Origin: Patescibacteria group bacterium
GTDB taxonomy: Bacteria > Patescibacteriota > Minisyncoccia > Moranbacterales > UBA1568
Reading direction: 5' to 3'
NCBI GenBank assembly: GCA_030916545.1
Contig: JAUPWI010000052.1
Location: forward strand, 1-5,193
Length of the DNA: 5,193 nucleotides
Part shown: positions 1 through 5,193 of the stretch, in pieces
Position numbering within the stretch: position 1 is the stretch's first letter
Layout: the number at the start of each line of letters is the position of its first letter
Notes under the pieces: generated by a model
What the model was told of the DNA's origin: nothing
Databases searched by the model: none
What the model saw: only the letters and a program-made list of their open reading frames with translations
Translations under genes and position numbers: made by a program

Positions 1-2
1 AT

Positions 3-506
3 ATGGCGGAACGCACCAGGCAGAGTGAAGGGCGTTTCGATGTCATCGCCAATCTGGCTCCGGTGATGATCTGGATGACGAATGTCCAGGGGGAGTATAT
101 GTACATGAACAAGAGTGCCACAGAATTCATTTCCAGGATTTCCGGGAAGAGTCATTGGGACGAGGCTGTTTTTTTCGAGGACCTTGGTGTGCGGAAGGCC
201 TTGATCGAGGAGGCTCAGGCGGCGAAACGAGCGTTTCGTCTCGAATACCGTATGCAAAAAAAGGAAGGTGGGCACGTCTGGGTCTCTGAATCGGCGGTGC
301 CTCATATAACCGCATCGGGCAAGCTGATGGGATACCTCGGAGTCGTCACCGATATCCATGAGGAGAAGGAAATCCAGATCCAGTCGAAAGCCTTCACTCG
401 GGAAATTGAGGAGATGAACGAGATTTTCATGGCCCGGGAAGAGAAAATGTCCGAGTTGAAGGAAGAGATCAGGCGTTTGAAAGCAGATTCACAGGAGAAG
501 ATATGA
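3..506 (+). CDS. PAS-domain sensory protein, probably 5'-truncated
   Basis: About 167 residues are visible. Residues 8-121 form a PAS fold of the PAS_3 type: the opening IANLAPVMIWMT, the core FRLEYRMQKKEGGHVWV, and the closing GYLGVVTDIHEEKE. Residues 122-163 are charged and helical (TREIEEMNEIFMAREEKMSELKEEI), probably a coiled coil. No kinase, cyclase or DNA-binding domain follows before the stop. The ATG at base 3 may be internal: only two bases precede it, and PAS domains opening with an ERTRQSEGRF-like helix are often internal to multi-PAS proteins. PAS domains bind small ligands or cofactors or mediate dimerisation; the ligand here cannot be told. The stop overlaps the start of the downstream histidine kinase as ATGA, so the two are probably translationally coupled and act in the same pathway. 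No membrane segment is visible in the part present. Confidence 0.85.
   Translation: MAERTRQSEGRFDVIANLAPVMIWMTNVQGEYMYMNKSATEFISRISGKSHWDEAVFFEDLGVRKALIEEAQAAKRAFRLEYRMQKKEGGHVWVSESAVPHITASGKLMGYLGVVTDIHEEKEIQIQSKAFTREIEEMNEIFMAREEKMSELKEEIRRLKADSQEKI
493..497 (+). promoter_or_regulatory. Shine-Dalgarno site of the histidine kinase
   Basis: AGGAG lies five bases before the ATG at 503, inside the end of the upstream PAS gene. It supports 503 as the kinase start rather than the in-frame ATG at 590, which has only a weak purine stretch upstream. The four-base ATGA overlap that follows suggests translational coupling. Confidence 0.7.
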
Positions 507-2251
507 TCGAGCAGAGTCAATCCGCAGGGGAGCCGGGTCCCGCCATCGGTGATACAGGATCGGTTCGTGTCGAATCGGAACGGAAGCCGATGGATTTTTT
601 GGAGCCGCTTTCGCACGAAGAGGAACTTTTGGCATTGCTTGAAGAGCGGAATCGTTTCTTGGAGCGGAACAAGCGGGCGGTCATCAATATCCTTGAGGAT
701 ATTCAGGAGTCGGAAAGAGAGCTGCGTATCCAGAGAGAGGAGCTGAACAAGTTCAAGCTGGCCGTGGACAGCAGTTTCAATCATATCGTTATTACGAATT
801 CCGACGGCGTCATCCTGTATGCCAACCGGGCGGCTGAATCGGTGACCGGGTTCTCTTTCGAAGAAATGAAAGGGAAAACACCGGCGTTGTGGGGGAAGCA
901 GATGTCGGCCGATTTTTACGAGGCATTCTGGCATACCATCAAACAGGAAAAGAAGCCGTATTCTGGTGAAATTACCAATCGGCGGAAAAACGGCGACCGG
1001 TATCTTGCAAGCGTATCCATCACGCCGATTCTAAGCGCGAAGGGAGATGTTTCCTTTTTCGTGGGTATCGAGCGCGATATTACCGCGGAACGCAGGCATC
1101 AGGAGGATATCGAACGTCATGCGCGTGAGTTGGAAGCAGCAAATATTCAGATCCGAGCCGAAAAAGAACGGGCGGAAGGGATTCTCCGGTTTCTCGAATC
1201 TATCGGAGAAGCGGTATATGTCACCGATGCGGATCGGAAAATCATCTTCATCAACAAGACAGCTGCTGATTATATCGGGAAACCCCAGTCGTCCGTCGTC
1301 GGAACGCATACGTCCGAATACTTCACTTTCGAAGTCGGGAATGACGATACATCAGATCGACAGCTACCTATTCGGATGGTTTTGGAAACCAAGAAGACTT
1401 TCGTGTTTCCAAACCACATGTTTGTCGTGAAGGACGGTGTTAGGCTACCGGTTACCGGAACCGCCGCCCCGATTTTCGATGAACGGAAGGTATTCATCGG
1501 AGTCATCGTCATTTTCCAGGATATAACGGAGAAATACGCTTTGGAACAGATGAAGGACCGCTTTCTTTCGGTGGCGGCCCATCAGTTGCGGACGCCGATC
1601 GGCAGTATGCGGTGGAGTATGGAGCTGTTGCGGAGTGGTGATTTCGGTGAGCTGCCTTTCGGGGCGCAGGAAGCCATTCAGGAACTGTATGATAACAGCG
1701 CGCGTCTTCTGGCTTTGATTAACAGCCTGCTGGACGTCTCGCGTATCGATCAGGGTCGCGCCGTCGAAGAACCCGTGCTCGTGGATATGACCTCGGTGAT
1801 TCAGGAAGCCATCGTTGCCCTTACCGGTGAAGCGAAGCAGCGCGGCATCGAATTGACGTTCGCTGTTCCCAAAAAGGCTTTGCCACAGGTCCGGGTGACA
1901 CGCGGACATATGTTCGAGGCGATCGAGAATCTCGTGTCGAATGCGTTGAGGTACAGCCAGGAGCAGGGGAGGGTGACGATTACTCTTTGTGTCAGGGAGC
2001 GTATGTTGGAAATTCGGGTCTCTGATACGGGAATCGGGATTCCCCAGACGGATCAGGCGAAGATCTTCTCGAAATTCTTCCGGGCCTCCAATGCCGTACG
2101 TTCCTTCACTGATGGAAGCGGTCTCGGTCTCTCCGTGGTGAAGTCGTATGTGGAAGAAAACGGGGGAAATGTGAGCTTCGAGAGCCAGGAAAATGTCGGA
2201 ACCACGTTTTTGATCCGACTGCCCATTCCGGAGGAATCCCGAGAAGATTAA
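503..2251 (+). CDS. Soluble PAS-PAS sensor histidine kinase
   Basis: This 582-residue protein has the full set of transmitter motifs. Residues 38-88 are helical and coiled-coil-like. PAS 1 spans about 84-195 (VITNSDGVILYANRAAESVTGFS to VGIERDIT), a helical linker about 196-225, and PAS 2 about 226-343 (VYVTDADRKIIFINK to VIFQDITEK). The HisKA dimerisation helix contains AAHQLRTP, with His360 the likely phosphorylated residue. The HATPase domain has an N-box (EAIENLVSNAL, 472-482), G1 (DTGIGIP, 508-514), an F-box (FSKFF, 522-526) and G2 (GSGLGLS, 538-544). No transmembrane helix is visible, so it should sense a cytoplasmic signal, autophosphorylate on His360 and pass the phosphate to a receiver, probably the one encoded just downstream. 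Residues 1-35 look poorly structured. The HQLRTP H-box, with Q instead of E, is of a kind I associate with Patescibacteria kinases. The signal is unknown. Confidence 0.96.
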   Translation: MIEQSQSAGEPGPAIGDTGSVRVESERKPMDFLEPLSHEEELLALLEERNRFLERNKRAVINILEDIQESERELRIQREELNKFKLAVDSSFNHIVITNSDGVILYANRAAESVTGFSFEEMKGKTPALWGKQMSADFYEAFWHTIKQEKKPYSGEITNRRKNGDRYLASVSITPILSAKGDVSFFVGIERDITAERRHQEDIERHARELEAANIQIRAEKERAEGILRFLESIGEAVYVTDADRKIIFINKTAADYIGKPQSSVVGTHTSEYFTFEVGNDDTSDRQLPIRMVLETKKTFVFPNHMFVVKDGVRLPVTGTAAPIFDERKVFIGVIVIFQDITEKYALEQMKDRFLSVAAHQLRTPIGSMRWSMELLRSGDFGELPFGAQEAIQELYDNSARLLALINSLLDVSRIDQGRAVEEPVLVDMTSVIQEAIVALTGEAKQRGIELTFAVPKKALPQVRVTRGHMFEAIENLVSNALRYSQEQGRVTITLCVRERMLEIRVSDTGIGIPQTDQAKIFSKFFRASNAVRSFTDGSGLGLSVVKSYVEENGGNVSFESQENVGTTFLIRLPIPEESRED

Positions 2252-2272
2252 ATCATGTAAGGCGGAAGAAGT

Positions 2273-2647
2273 ATGAGCGAGGAAAAATACGTGTTGATCG
2301 TGGAAGACGATCCGTTTTATTCGAGCATCTATAAGACTAAGGTGGAGAAAGAAGGACTCCGTTCGGTTTTGGTACATGATGGAGCCGCCGCCTTGCAGGC
2401 AATCAGAAAGGAAAAGCCGGCCGTGGTCGTTCTCGATTTGATTATGCCGGGGAAGGATGGTTTCCAGGTGTTGGAAGAGCTGAAAGCGGATCCGGTTTTC
2501 AAGGACCTGGTCGTGCTGGTGCTCTCCAATCTGAGTCAGGATGAGGATATCAAGCGCGTGATGGATATGGGTGCGACAGAATACCTGATCAAATCGAATG
2601 TTCCCCTGCAGGAAGTGATCGCGAAAGTCCGGTCCTATATTTCCTGA
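2273..2647 (+). CDS. Single-domain response regulator (CheY-like receiver)
   Basis: The 124 residues make up one complete receiver domain and nothing more. The acidic pocket is E11-D12-D13 (LIVEDDPF), the phospho-acceptor is D55 (VVVLDLIMPGKDG), the switch hydroxyl is S85 (VLVLSNL), the conserved aromatic is Y104, and the conserved lysine is K107 (YLIKS). With no output domain it should act by protein-protein contact or as a phosphorelay intermediate rather than by binding DNA. It starts 21 bases after the kinase stop, with a purine-rich stretch (AAGGCGGAAGAAG) upstream, so it is probably co-transcribed with the kinase and is its likely partner. The downstream target is not identifiable in this window. 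Confidence 0.95.
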   Translation: MSEEKYVLIVEDDPFYSSIYKTKVEKEGLRSVLVHDGAAALQAIRKEKPAVVVLDLIMPGKDGFQVLEELKADPVFKDLVVLVLSNLSQDEDIKRVMDMGATEYLIKSNVPLQEVIAKVRSYIS

Positions 2648-2650
2648 GTC

Positions 2651-2714
2651 TCTTTCGGGTCCGAAGCGCATATCCTCAAGCGTTGAGGGGAGCACCCTCT
2701 TCGGAGAATTACAT
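2651..2714 (+). promoter_or_regulatory. Structured leader that can hide the ribosome binding site of the surface-protein gene
   Basis: TCCGAAG at 2660-2666 is fully complementary to CTTCGGA at 2699-2705, which overlaps the Shine-Dalgarno GGAG (2703-2706), eight bases before the ATG at 2715. Inside this closing stem is a perfect hairpin, CCTCAA-GCG-TTGAGG (2674-2688). An alternative hairpin, GAGGG-GAGCA-CCCTC (2685-2699), overlaps both. An upstream TTCG (2654-2657) could instead pair with CGAA (2662-2665) and free the ribosome site. No T-run follows, so it does not look like a standard intrinsic terminator. The pairings are seen in the sequence; a regulatory role is inference. Confidence 0.4.
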
Positions 2715-3752
2715 ATGTCTGAAAAAACGCATTTTCGAAAAGAACAGCGTTCACGCGCTCGGAAGATGGCCCGAATATACGGTGTGGTGACCTTGATCGT
2801 TTTGAGTACCTATTTTTTTGCTGGATTCTTTCTTCATCCGCTTTTCCTCGTGAAGGATGTCCGGGAAAAGATACGGGCGATAGGCGGAACGGTTTCGGTT
2901 TTGGCACGCGTTTTGGCTCCACCGGTCAAACCGATAGTGAGCGGAGTTGGCGGGTGTCCGGTGGGCGTTCCCACGGGTTTACTTGACTGGGCGGATGATG
3001 AGAATTCCCTGAGTTACGATATCGATCGTGATGGCGCGCCGCTTTCGACCGGAGTCATCCTGTCCGAATATGCCGATGCCACCGCCGTACCTGGACAGAC
3101 GTATTCGTATGTCGTCACCGCCTTTGGGCCGATGGGTCCGGGTTTCGAGATCTCCGACCCGATAAGTGTGACATTGCCTGCGTCTTGCGCCGTGAATCCG
3201 GTCCCGACGATTACCGTACAGACTTTCGCGGGAAGAAACATCGCTCATGAAGCGCAGCCGTACGCGACTACCGATCGGAATCCTCGTTTCAGCGGGATCA
3301 CCAATCTGCTTCATGCCCGGATCGATATCGTGTTGGAGAGCGGAAGCGAGAAGGTGTTCGCGACCATTTTTGCGAATGACAACGGGTACTTTTCCTGGAG
3401 TTATGGTGGAAAACTGGAATACGATCGATATACAGTATCCCTTCGAGCGACTGATCCCGGGGATGCTTCCTTGTTTGCGACGAGCGACTTCAGAATACGT
3501 ATCGAATCCGAAGCGGATGACCACAAAACGGCAAGGACGATCGTCGTACTGACGGACACGGAATCCGAAAGACCCCGAGAGGGTGGCTCGTCATTCGATT
3601 TTTCGGTGCGACTTCCCGAGGGGGAATTCTACGTGGACGAGTGGTACGATCCATATCGTTCTCTACCGTATTTTGGCTCGTATCGAACTTTCGACGGCAC
3701 TCGTGCCGATGGCGGTCGATGCGCTCACCGGTGGATTCGTCCGGATGTATAA
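2715..3752 (+). CDS. Membrane-anchored surface protein with FN3-like and Ig-like domains; 3' end disrupted
   Basis: The 345-residue reading frame starts at an ATG eight bases after GGAG. A basic N-terminus (residues 1-20) precedes one hydrophobic segment (about 21-45, IYGVVTLIVLSTYFFAGFF), probably an uncleaved signal anchor that leaves the rest outside the membrane. Residues 73-155 look like a fibronectin type III fold (LLDWADDENSLSYDIDRDG, then GQTYSYVVTAFGPMG), flanked by C81 and C158, which might form a disulphide. Residues 162-264 look like a bacterial Ig-like domain (NPRFSGITN, ANDNGYFSW, YTVSLRATDP, FRIRI). The protein could serve in adhesion or cell-surface structure, but no specific family is recognised. 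From about residue 306 the frame runs through another gene's 3' end in the wrong phase, so the last 40 or so residues (rich in R, Y and G) are probably not native. The true C-terminus is missing, or a frameshift is present. Confidence 0.7.
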   Translation: MSEKTHFRKEQRSRARKMARIYGVVTLIVLSTYFFAGFFLHPLFLVKDVREKIRAIGGTVSVLARVLAPPVKPIVSGVGGCPVGVPTGLLDWADDENSLSYDIDRDGAPLSTGVILSEYADATAVPGQTYSYVVTAFGPMGPGFEISDPISVTLPASCAVNPVPTITVQTFAGRNIAHEAQPYATTDRNPRFSGITNLLHARIDIVLESGSEKVFATIFANDNGYFSWSYGGKLEYDRYTVSLRATDPGDASLFATSDFRIRIESEADDHKTARTIVVLTDTESERPREGGSSFDFSVRLPEGEFYVDEWYDPYRSLPYFGSYRTFDGTRADGGRCAHRWIRPDV

Positions 3753-3837
3753 TGATACGGTACCGTTTGTCATCTTCATCCCGAACACGACCACGACATC
3801 CAACATCAACGGACAGGTCATTTGGACCCAAGGATGA
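3634..3837 (+). pseudogene. 3' remnant of a phage-type structural gene, out of frame with the surface-protein gene
   Basis: Read in the frame beginning TGG at 3634, this stretch gives 67 codons and a TGA. They align without gaps to residues 270-336 of the intact structural protein downstream (4753-4956), with 43 of 67 residues identical by hand count. Shared blocks include YRxLAR, VDAL/ADAL, DTVPF/NTVPF, IFIP and VIWTQG; both end at the same residue. Many base differences fall at third codon positions, so the copies diverged while coding for working proteins and truncation came later. The frame is open upstream only to 3553, and I see no convincing homology to the intact protein before 3634, so the N-terminal 269 residues are missing. 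A GTG at 3583 could start an 84-residue product, but it has no clear ribosome site. A base error that joins this module to the surface protein is the main alternative. Confidence 0.75.
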
Positions 3838-3841
3838 TTTT

Positions 3842-3941
3842 ATTGCAGACTGCAGATCGTAGAATGTAGATTGGAGACCCCGATTGGATCTATGCTCCGC
3901 GATTCTCAATCATCAATTTAAAATCTTCATTCTATATTTTT
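3842..3941 (+). repeat. Heptamer-based inverted-repeat element 1
   Basis: The left arm is five consecutive 7-base units at 3842-3876: ATTGCAG, ACTGCAG, ATCGTAG, AATGTAG, ATTGGAG. The right arm is about six units of the reverse-complement type at 3900-3941: CGATTCT, CAATCAT, CAATTTA, AAATCTT, CATTCTA, TATTTTT. TAGAATGTAGATT (3860-3872) pairs with AATCTTCATTCTA (3922-3934) at 12 of 13 positions. The element begins four bases after the remnant's stop and ends four bases before the next ATG, so it fills the intergenic space. It is A+T-rich compared with the genes. Its function is unknown. It may be a miniature repeat, a recombination site or a terminator-like structure. Confidence 0.7.
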
Positions 3942-3945
3942 TCCT

Positions 3946-4956
3946 ATGGCTATCACGACCGTCGCTGGAGCGATTTCCGGCATGCAATATACGCGTGAAT
4001 TCGTGAAGGCGGTAACCGGCACGCTTGTTGCCGGGCGTCCGCAGTCACTTTTGTATCTTGCCGGGAGTCCTGCGGCCGGTGTCGCTCCGACTCCGGGACT
4101 GAAGGGCGCGGCTCTCACTTCGTATGGCGGGCAGATCCCATTCACCAACCCGACCTCTGGGAATACCTATGTGGCGAGGCTTCAGGCAGCCGCGCCTCAG
4201 GGTGGGACACTTCTTCTCTGCGATCGGTTGTGGCACAATTCTGGTTATACGATCACTTCGACGGGCGCGCAGGTCATCGGGAATACCATCACCAGTTCGT
4301 CGGTAGCGAACCCGACCGTTATCACGACGTCCGCCAACCATCCCTTTGCCAACGGTGATGTGGTGAATATTCAGGGTCACACGGGTTCTACCCCGGCGGT
4401 TTCCGGGAGCTATACGATTTCCAATGTGACCGCGACGAGCTTTACGGTCCCGGTCAATGTAACAGGCGGTGGGACAGGGGGCACCGTCGGACTTGCGCAG
4501 CCGGCACGGGATATGAATGGCGCGATCGCCGGCGAGGGAGTCTTTCTTGGAGTCGAGGTAAGCGGTGCCGCCGGGGCTGCCGCGCCGACCTTGACCGTCT
4601 CCTATACCAATTCGGCGGGGACCGGAGCGAAGACGGGAACCAATATTGTCGCGACCGCCAACTCGCCGACACAGGGGACCTTTTATCCGATCGGTCTCGC
4701 CGCAGGCGATACGGGCGTGCAAACCGTCCAATCATTGACGCTTTCGGCCTCATGGATTTCAGGGACATTGTCCCTGGTCGCGTATCGGGTCCTTGCTCGG
4801 CTGGAGATCACGCTGGCGAATTCCCCGAATGCCGCCGATGCTCTGACCGCCGGTTTTGCGCGAGCGTATGATAACACCGTACCGTTTCTTATCTTCATTC
4901 CACAGACGACCACTTCATCGAATATCGCGGGGCATGTTATCTGGACGCAAGGCTAA
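3946..4956 (+). CDS. Phage-virion-like structural protein with an inserted beta-rich domain
   Basis: The 336-residue protein is rich in G, A, T and S, has no signal peptide or membrane helix, and looks like an all-beta assembly protein. Its layout resembles a family of uncharacterised tailed-phage structural proteins: an N-terminal part (1-108) with IPFTNPTSGNTYVARLQ and TLLLCDRLWHNSG, then (about 185-336) ARDMNGAIAGEGVFL, TLTVSYTNSAGTGAKT, GLAAGDTGVQTVQSLTLSAS and a conserved end, VIWTQG. Residues about 113-183 interrupt this with a segment (NPTVITTSANHPFANGDVV, then YTISNVTATSFTV) like the FCCH-type beta domain often seen in phage structural proteins. Its exact virion role cannot be told. 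Residues 270-336 are duplicated as the out-of-frame remnant upstream. No Shine-Dalgarno sequence precedes the ATG (TATATTTTTTCCT), which is odd beside the sites of the kinase and surface-protein genes. It could be prophage-derived, or a host-adopted phage protein. Confidence 0.75.
   Translation: MAITTVAGAISGMQYTREFVKAVTGTLVAGRPQSLLYLAGSPAAGVAPTPGLKGAALTSYGGQIPFTNPTSGNTYVARLQAAAPQGGTLLLCDRLWHNSGYTITSTGAQVIGNTITSSSVANPTVITTSANHPFANGDVVNIQGHTGSTPAVSGSYTISNVTATSFTVPVNVTGGGTGGTVGLAQPARDMNGAIAGEGVFLGVEVSGAAGAAAPTLTVSYTNSAGTGAKTGTNIVATANSPTQGTFYPIGLAAGDTGVQTVQSLTLSASWISGTLSLVAYRVLARLEITLANSPNAADALTAGFARAYDNTVPFLIFIPQTTTSSNIAGHVIWTQG
4753..4956 (+). repeat. Duplicated C-terminal module, intact copy
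   Basis: This is the 67-codon 3' end plus stop of the phage-type structural gene. It matches 3634-3837 without gaps and at 43 of 67 residues. In both copies the stop is followed within five bases by ATTGCAG, the first unit of a heptamer element. The repeated unit therefore seems to be the module plus the element, not the module alone. Confidence 0.75.
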
Positions 4957-4961
4957 ATGGA

Positions 4962-5049
4962 ATTGCAGATTTGAAAACTCAAGAACGGAGCCTCATTCCG
5001 CAATCATCATTCTAAAATCTGCAATCATAAATCTCAAATTTGCAATGAG
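4962..5049 (+). repeat. Heptamer-based inverted-repeat element 2
   Basis: It opens with ATTGCAG at 4962, like element 1. The right arm is seven unbroken 7-base units at 5001-5049: CAATCAT, CATTCTA, AAATCTG, CAATCAT, AAATCTC, AAATTTG, CAATGAG. ATTGCAGATTT (4962-4972) pairs perfectly with AAATCTGCAAT (5015-5025). Extended by two bases (4962-4974), it pairs at 12 of 13 positions with TCAAATTTGCAAT (5034-5046), so two alternative folds compete. A small central hairpin, CGGA-GCCTCAT-TCCG, lies at 4986-5000. The element starts five bases after the structural gene's stop and ends three bases before the next ATG. It shares architecture and several units with element 1, but is not a close copy along its whole length. 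Confidence 0.7.
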
Positions 5050-5052
5050 TAT

Positions 5053-5193
5053 ATGGCGATAGGCGCATCACGATTTACATCCGGTTGGGCGTACAAAAAA
5101 AAAGGGGGAAATCTTTCCCTGCTTCGGAATGAAGTGATGCGACCAGCACGCGAGGAGGAGATCTGGGTGGATTGGTGGCTGTCGGATACGTCA
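5053..5193 (+). CDS. Unidentified gene, 5' end only
   Basis: An ATG at 5053 opens a frame of 47 codons that stays open to the window end. The product begins MAIGASRFTSGWAYKKKGG and continues with a charged, tryptophan-rich stretch (EEEIWVDWWLSD). I do not recognise the family. The start is supported by position: it sits three bases after heptamer element 2, just as the upstream structural gene sits four bases after element 1, and both begin MAI. There is no strong Shine-Dalgarno site, only ATGAG close by. An ATG at 5045 in another frame stops after five codons. Codons 15-17 are a run of nine A followed by five G (5095-5108), a slippage-prone tract; a one-base shift either way reaches a stop within about 15 codons. 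From its place it may be another structural or cargo gene of the same array. Confidence 0.55.
   Translation, partial: MAIGASRFTSGWAYKKKGGNLSLLRNEVMRPAREEEIWVDWWLSDTS

Noticed and set aside
302..934. A 210-codon minus-strand frame.
   Set aside because: It lies opposite the PAS gene and the kinase start, whose PAS motifs and ATGA overlap with AGGAG explain the region.
1445..2695. A 416-codon open frame on the minus strand across the kinase and receiver genes.
   Set aside because: It is antisense to well-supported domains, rich in H, R and I as expected of a mirrored coding strand, and shows no recognisable domain.
2674..2699. Intrinsic terminator after the receiver gene.
   Set aside because: The hairpins are real but no T-run follows either of them; the next gene starts within 30 bases.
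3933..3938. TATATT as a -10 promoter box for the structural gene.
   Set aside because: It sits only seven bases before the ATG and no -35-like sequence lies about 17 bases upstream.
3842..3941. Integron attC site or CRISPR repeat as the explanation of the heptamer element.
   Set aside because: There are no GTTRRRY/RYYYAAC core sites, and the units are 7 bases with no spacers of 25-40 bases.
4045..4731. A 228-codon minus-strand frame, very rich in R, G and D.
   Set aside because: Its composition is that of a shadow of the G/A/T/S-rich structural gene on the other strand.
5045..5062. ATG at 5045 as the start of the last gene.
   Set aside because: That frame stops after five codons; the ATG at 5053 stays open to the window end.

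Overview
The window reads as a bacterial chromosome or contig segment that passes from a signal-transduction operon into a region of phage-type structural genes separated by unusual repeats. TGA is used as a stop. The histidine kinase H-box (AAHQLRTP) and the membrane-anchored Ig/FN3-like protein resemble those I associate with Patescibacteria (Candidate Phyla Radiation) genomes. That assignment is an inference from protein style, not a demonstrated one. All genes are on the + strand.

Left part (1-2647): the 3' end of a PAS-domain protein overlaps by 4 bases (ATGA) a soluble histidine kinase with two PAS domains. A single-domain CheY-like receiver protein follows. Together they look like one operon: PAS sensing, His-Asp phosphorelay, and a receiver with no DNA-binding domain.

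Middle (2648-3837): a 67-base spacer can fold into a structure that covers the ribosome binding site of the next gene. That gene encodes an N-terminally anchored surface protein with an FN3-like and an Ig-like domain. Its last part is abnormal. From about 3634, the +1 frame carries 67 codons that align without gaps (43/67 identical by hand count) to the C-terminus of the next gene, while the surface-protein frame runs on through it and stops at 3752. The surface gene therefore appears truncated and joined out of frame to the 3' remnant of a phage-type structural gene, unless the sequence contains a frameshift error.

Right part (3838-5193): an intact 336-residue phage-virion-like structural protein, with an inserted beta-rich domain, is followed by the start of another unidentified gene that runs off the window. 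The two intergenic spaces here (3838-3945 and 4957-5052) are filled almost from stop codon to start codon by A+T-rich elements made of 7-base units in inverted orientation. Each element follows a copy of the same C-terminal module and precedes a gene that starts ATG-GCN-AT(C/A) without a good Shine-Dalgarno sequence. The layout looks like a repeated cassette array, and this is the most unusual feature of the window.
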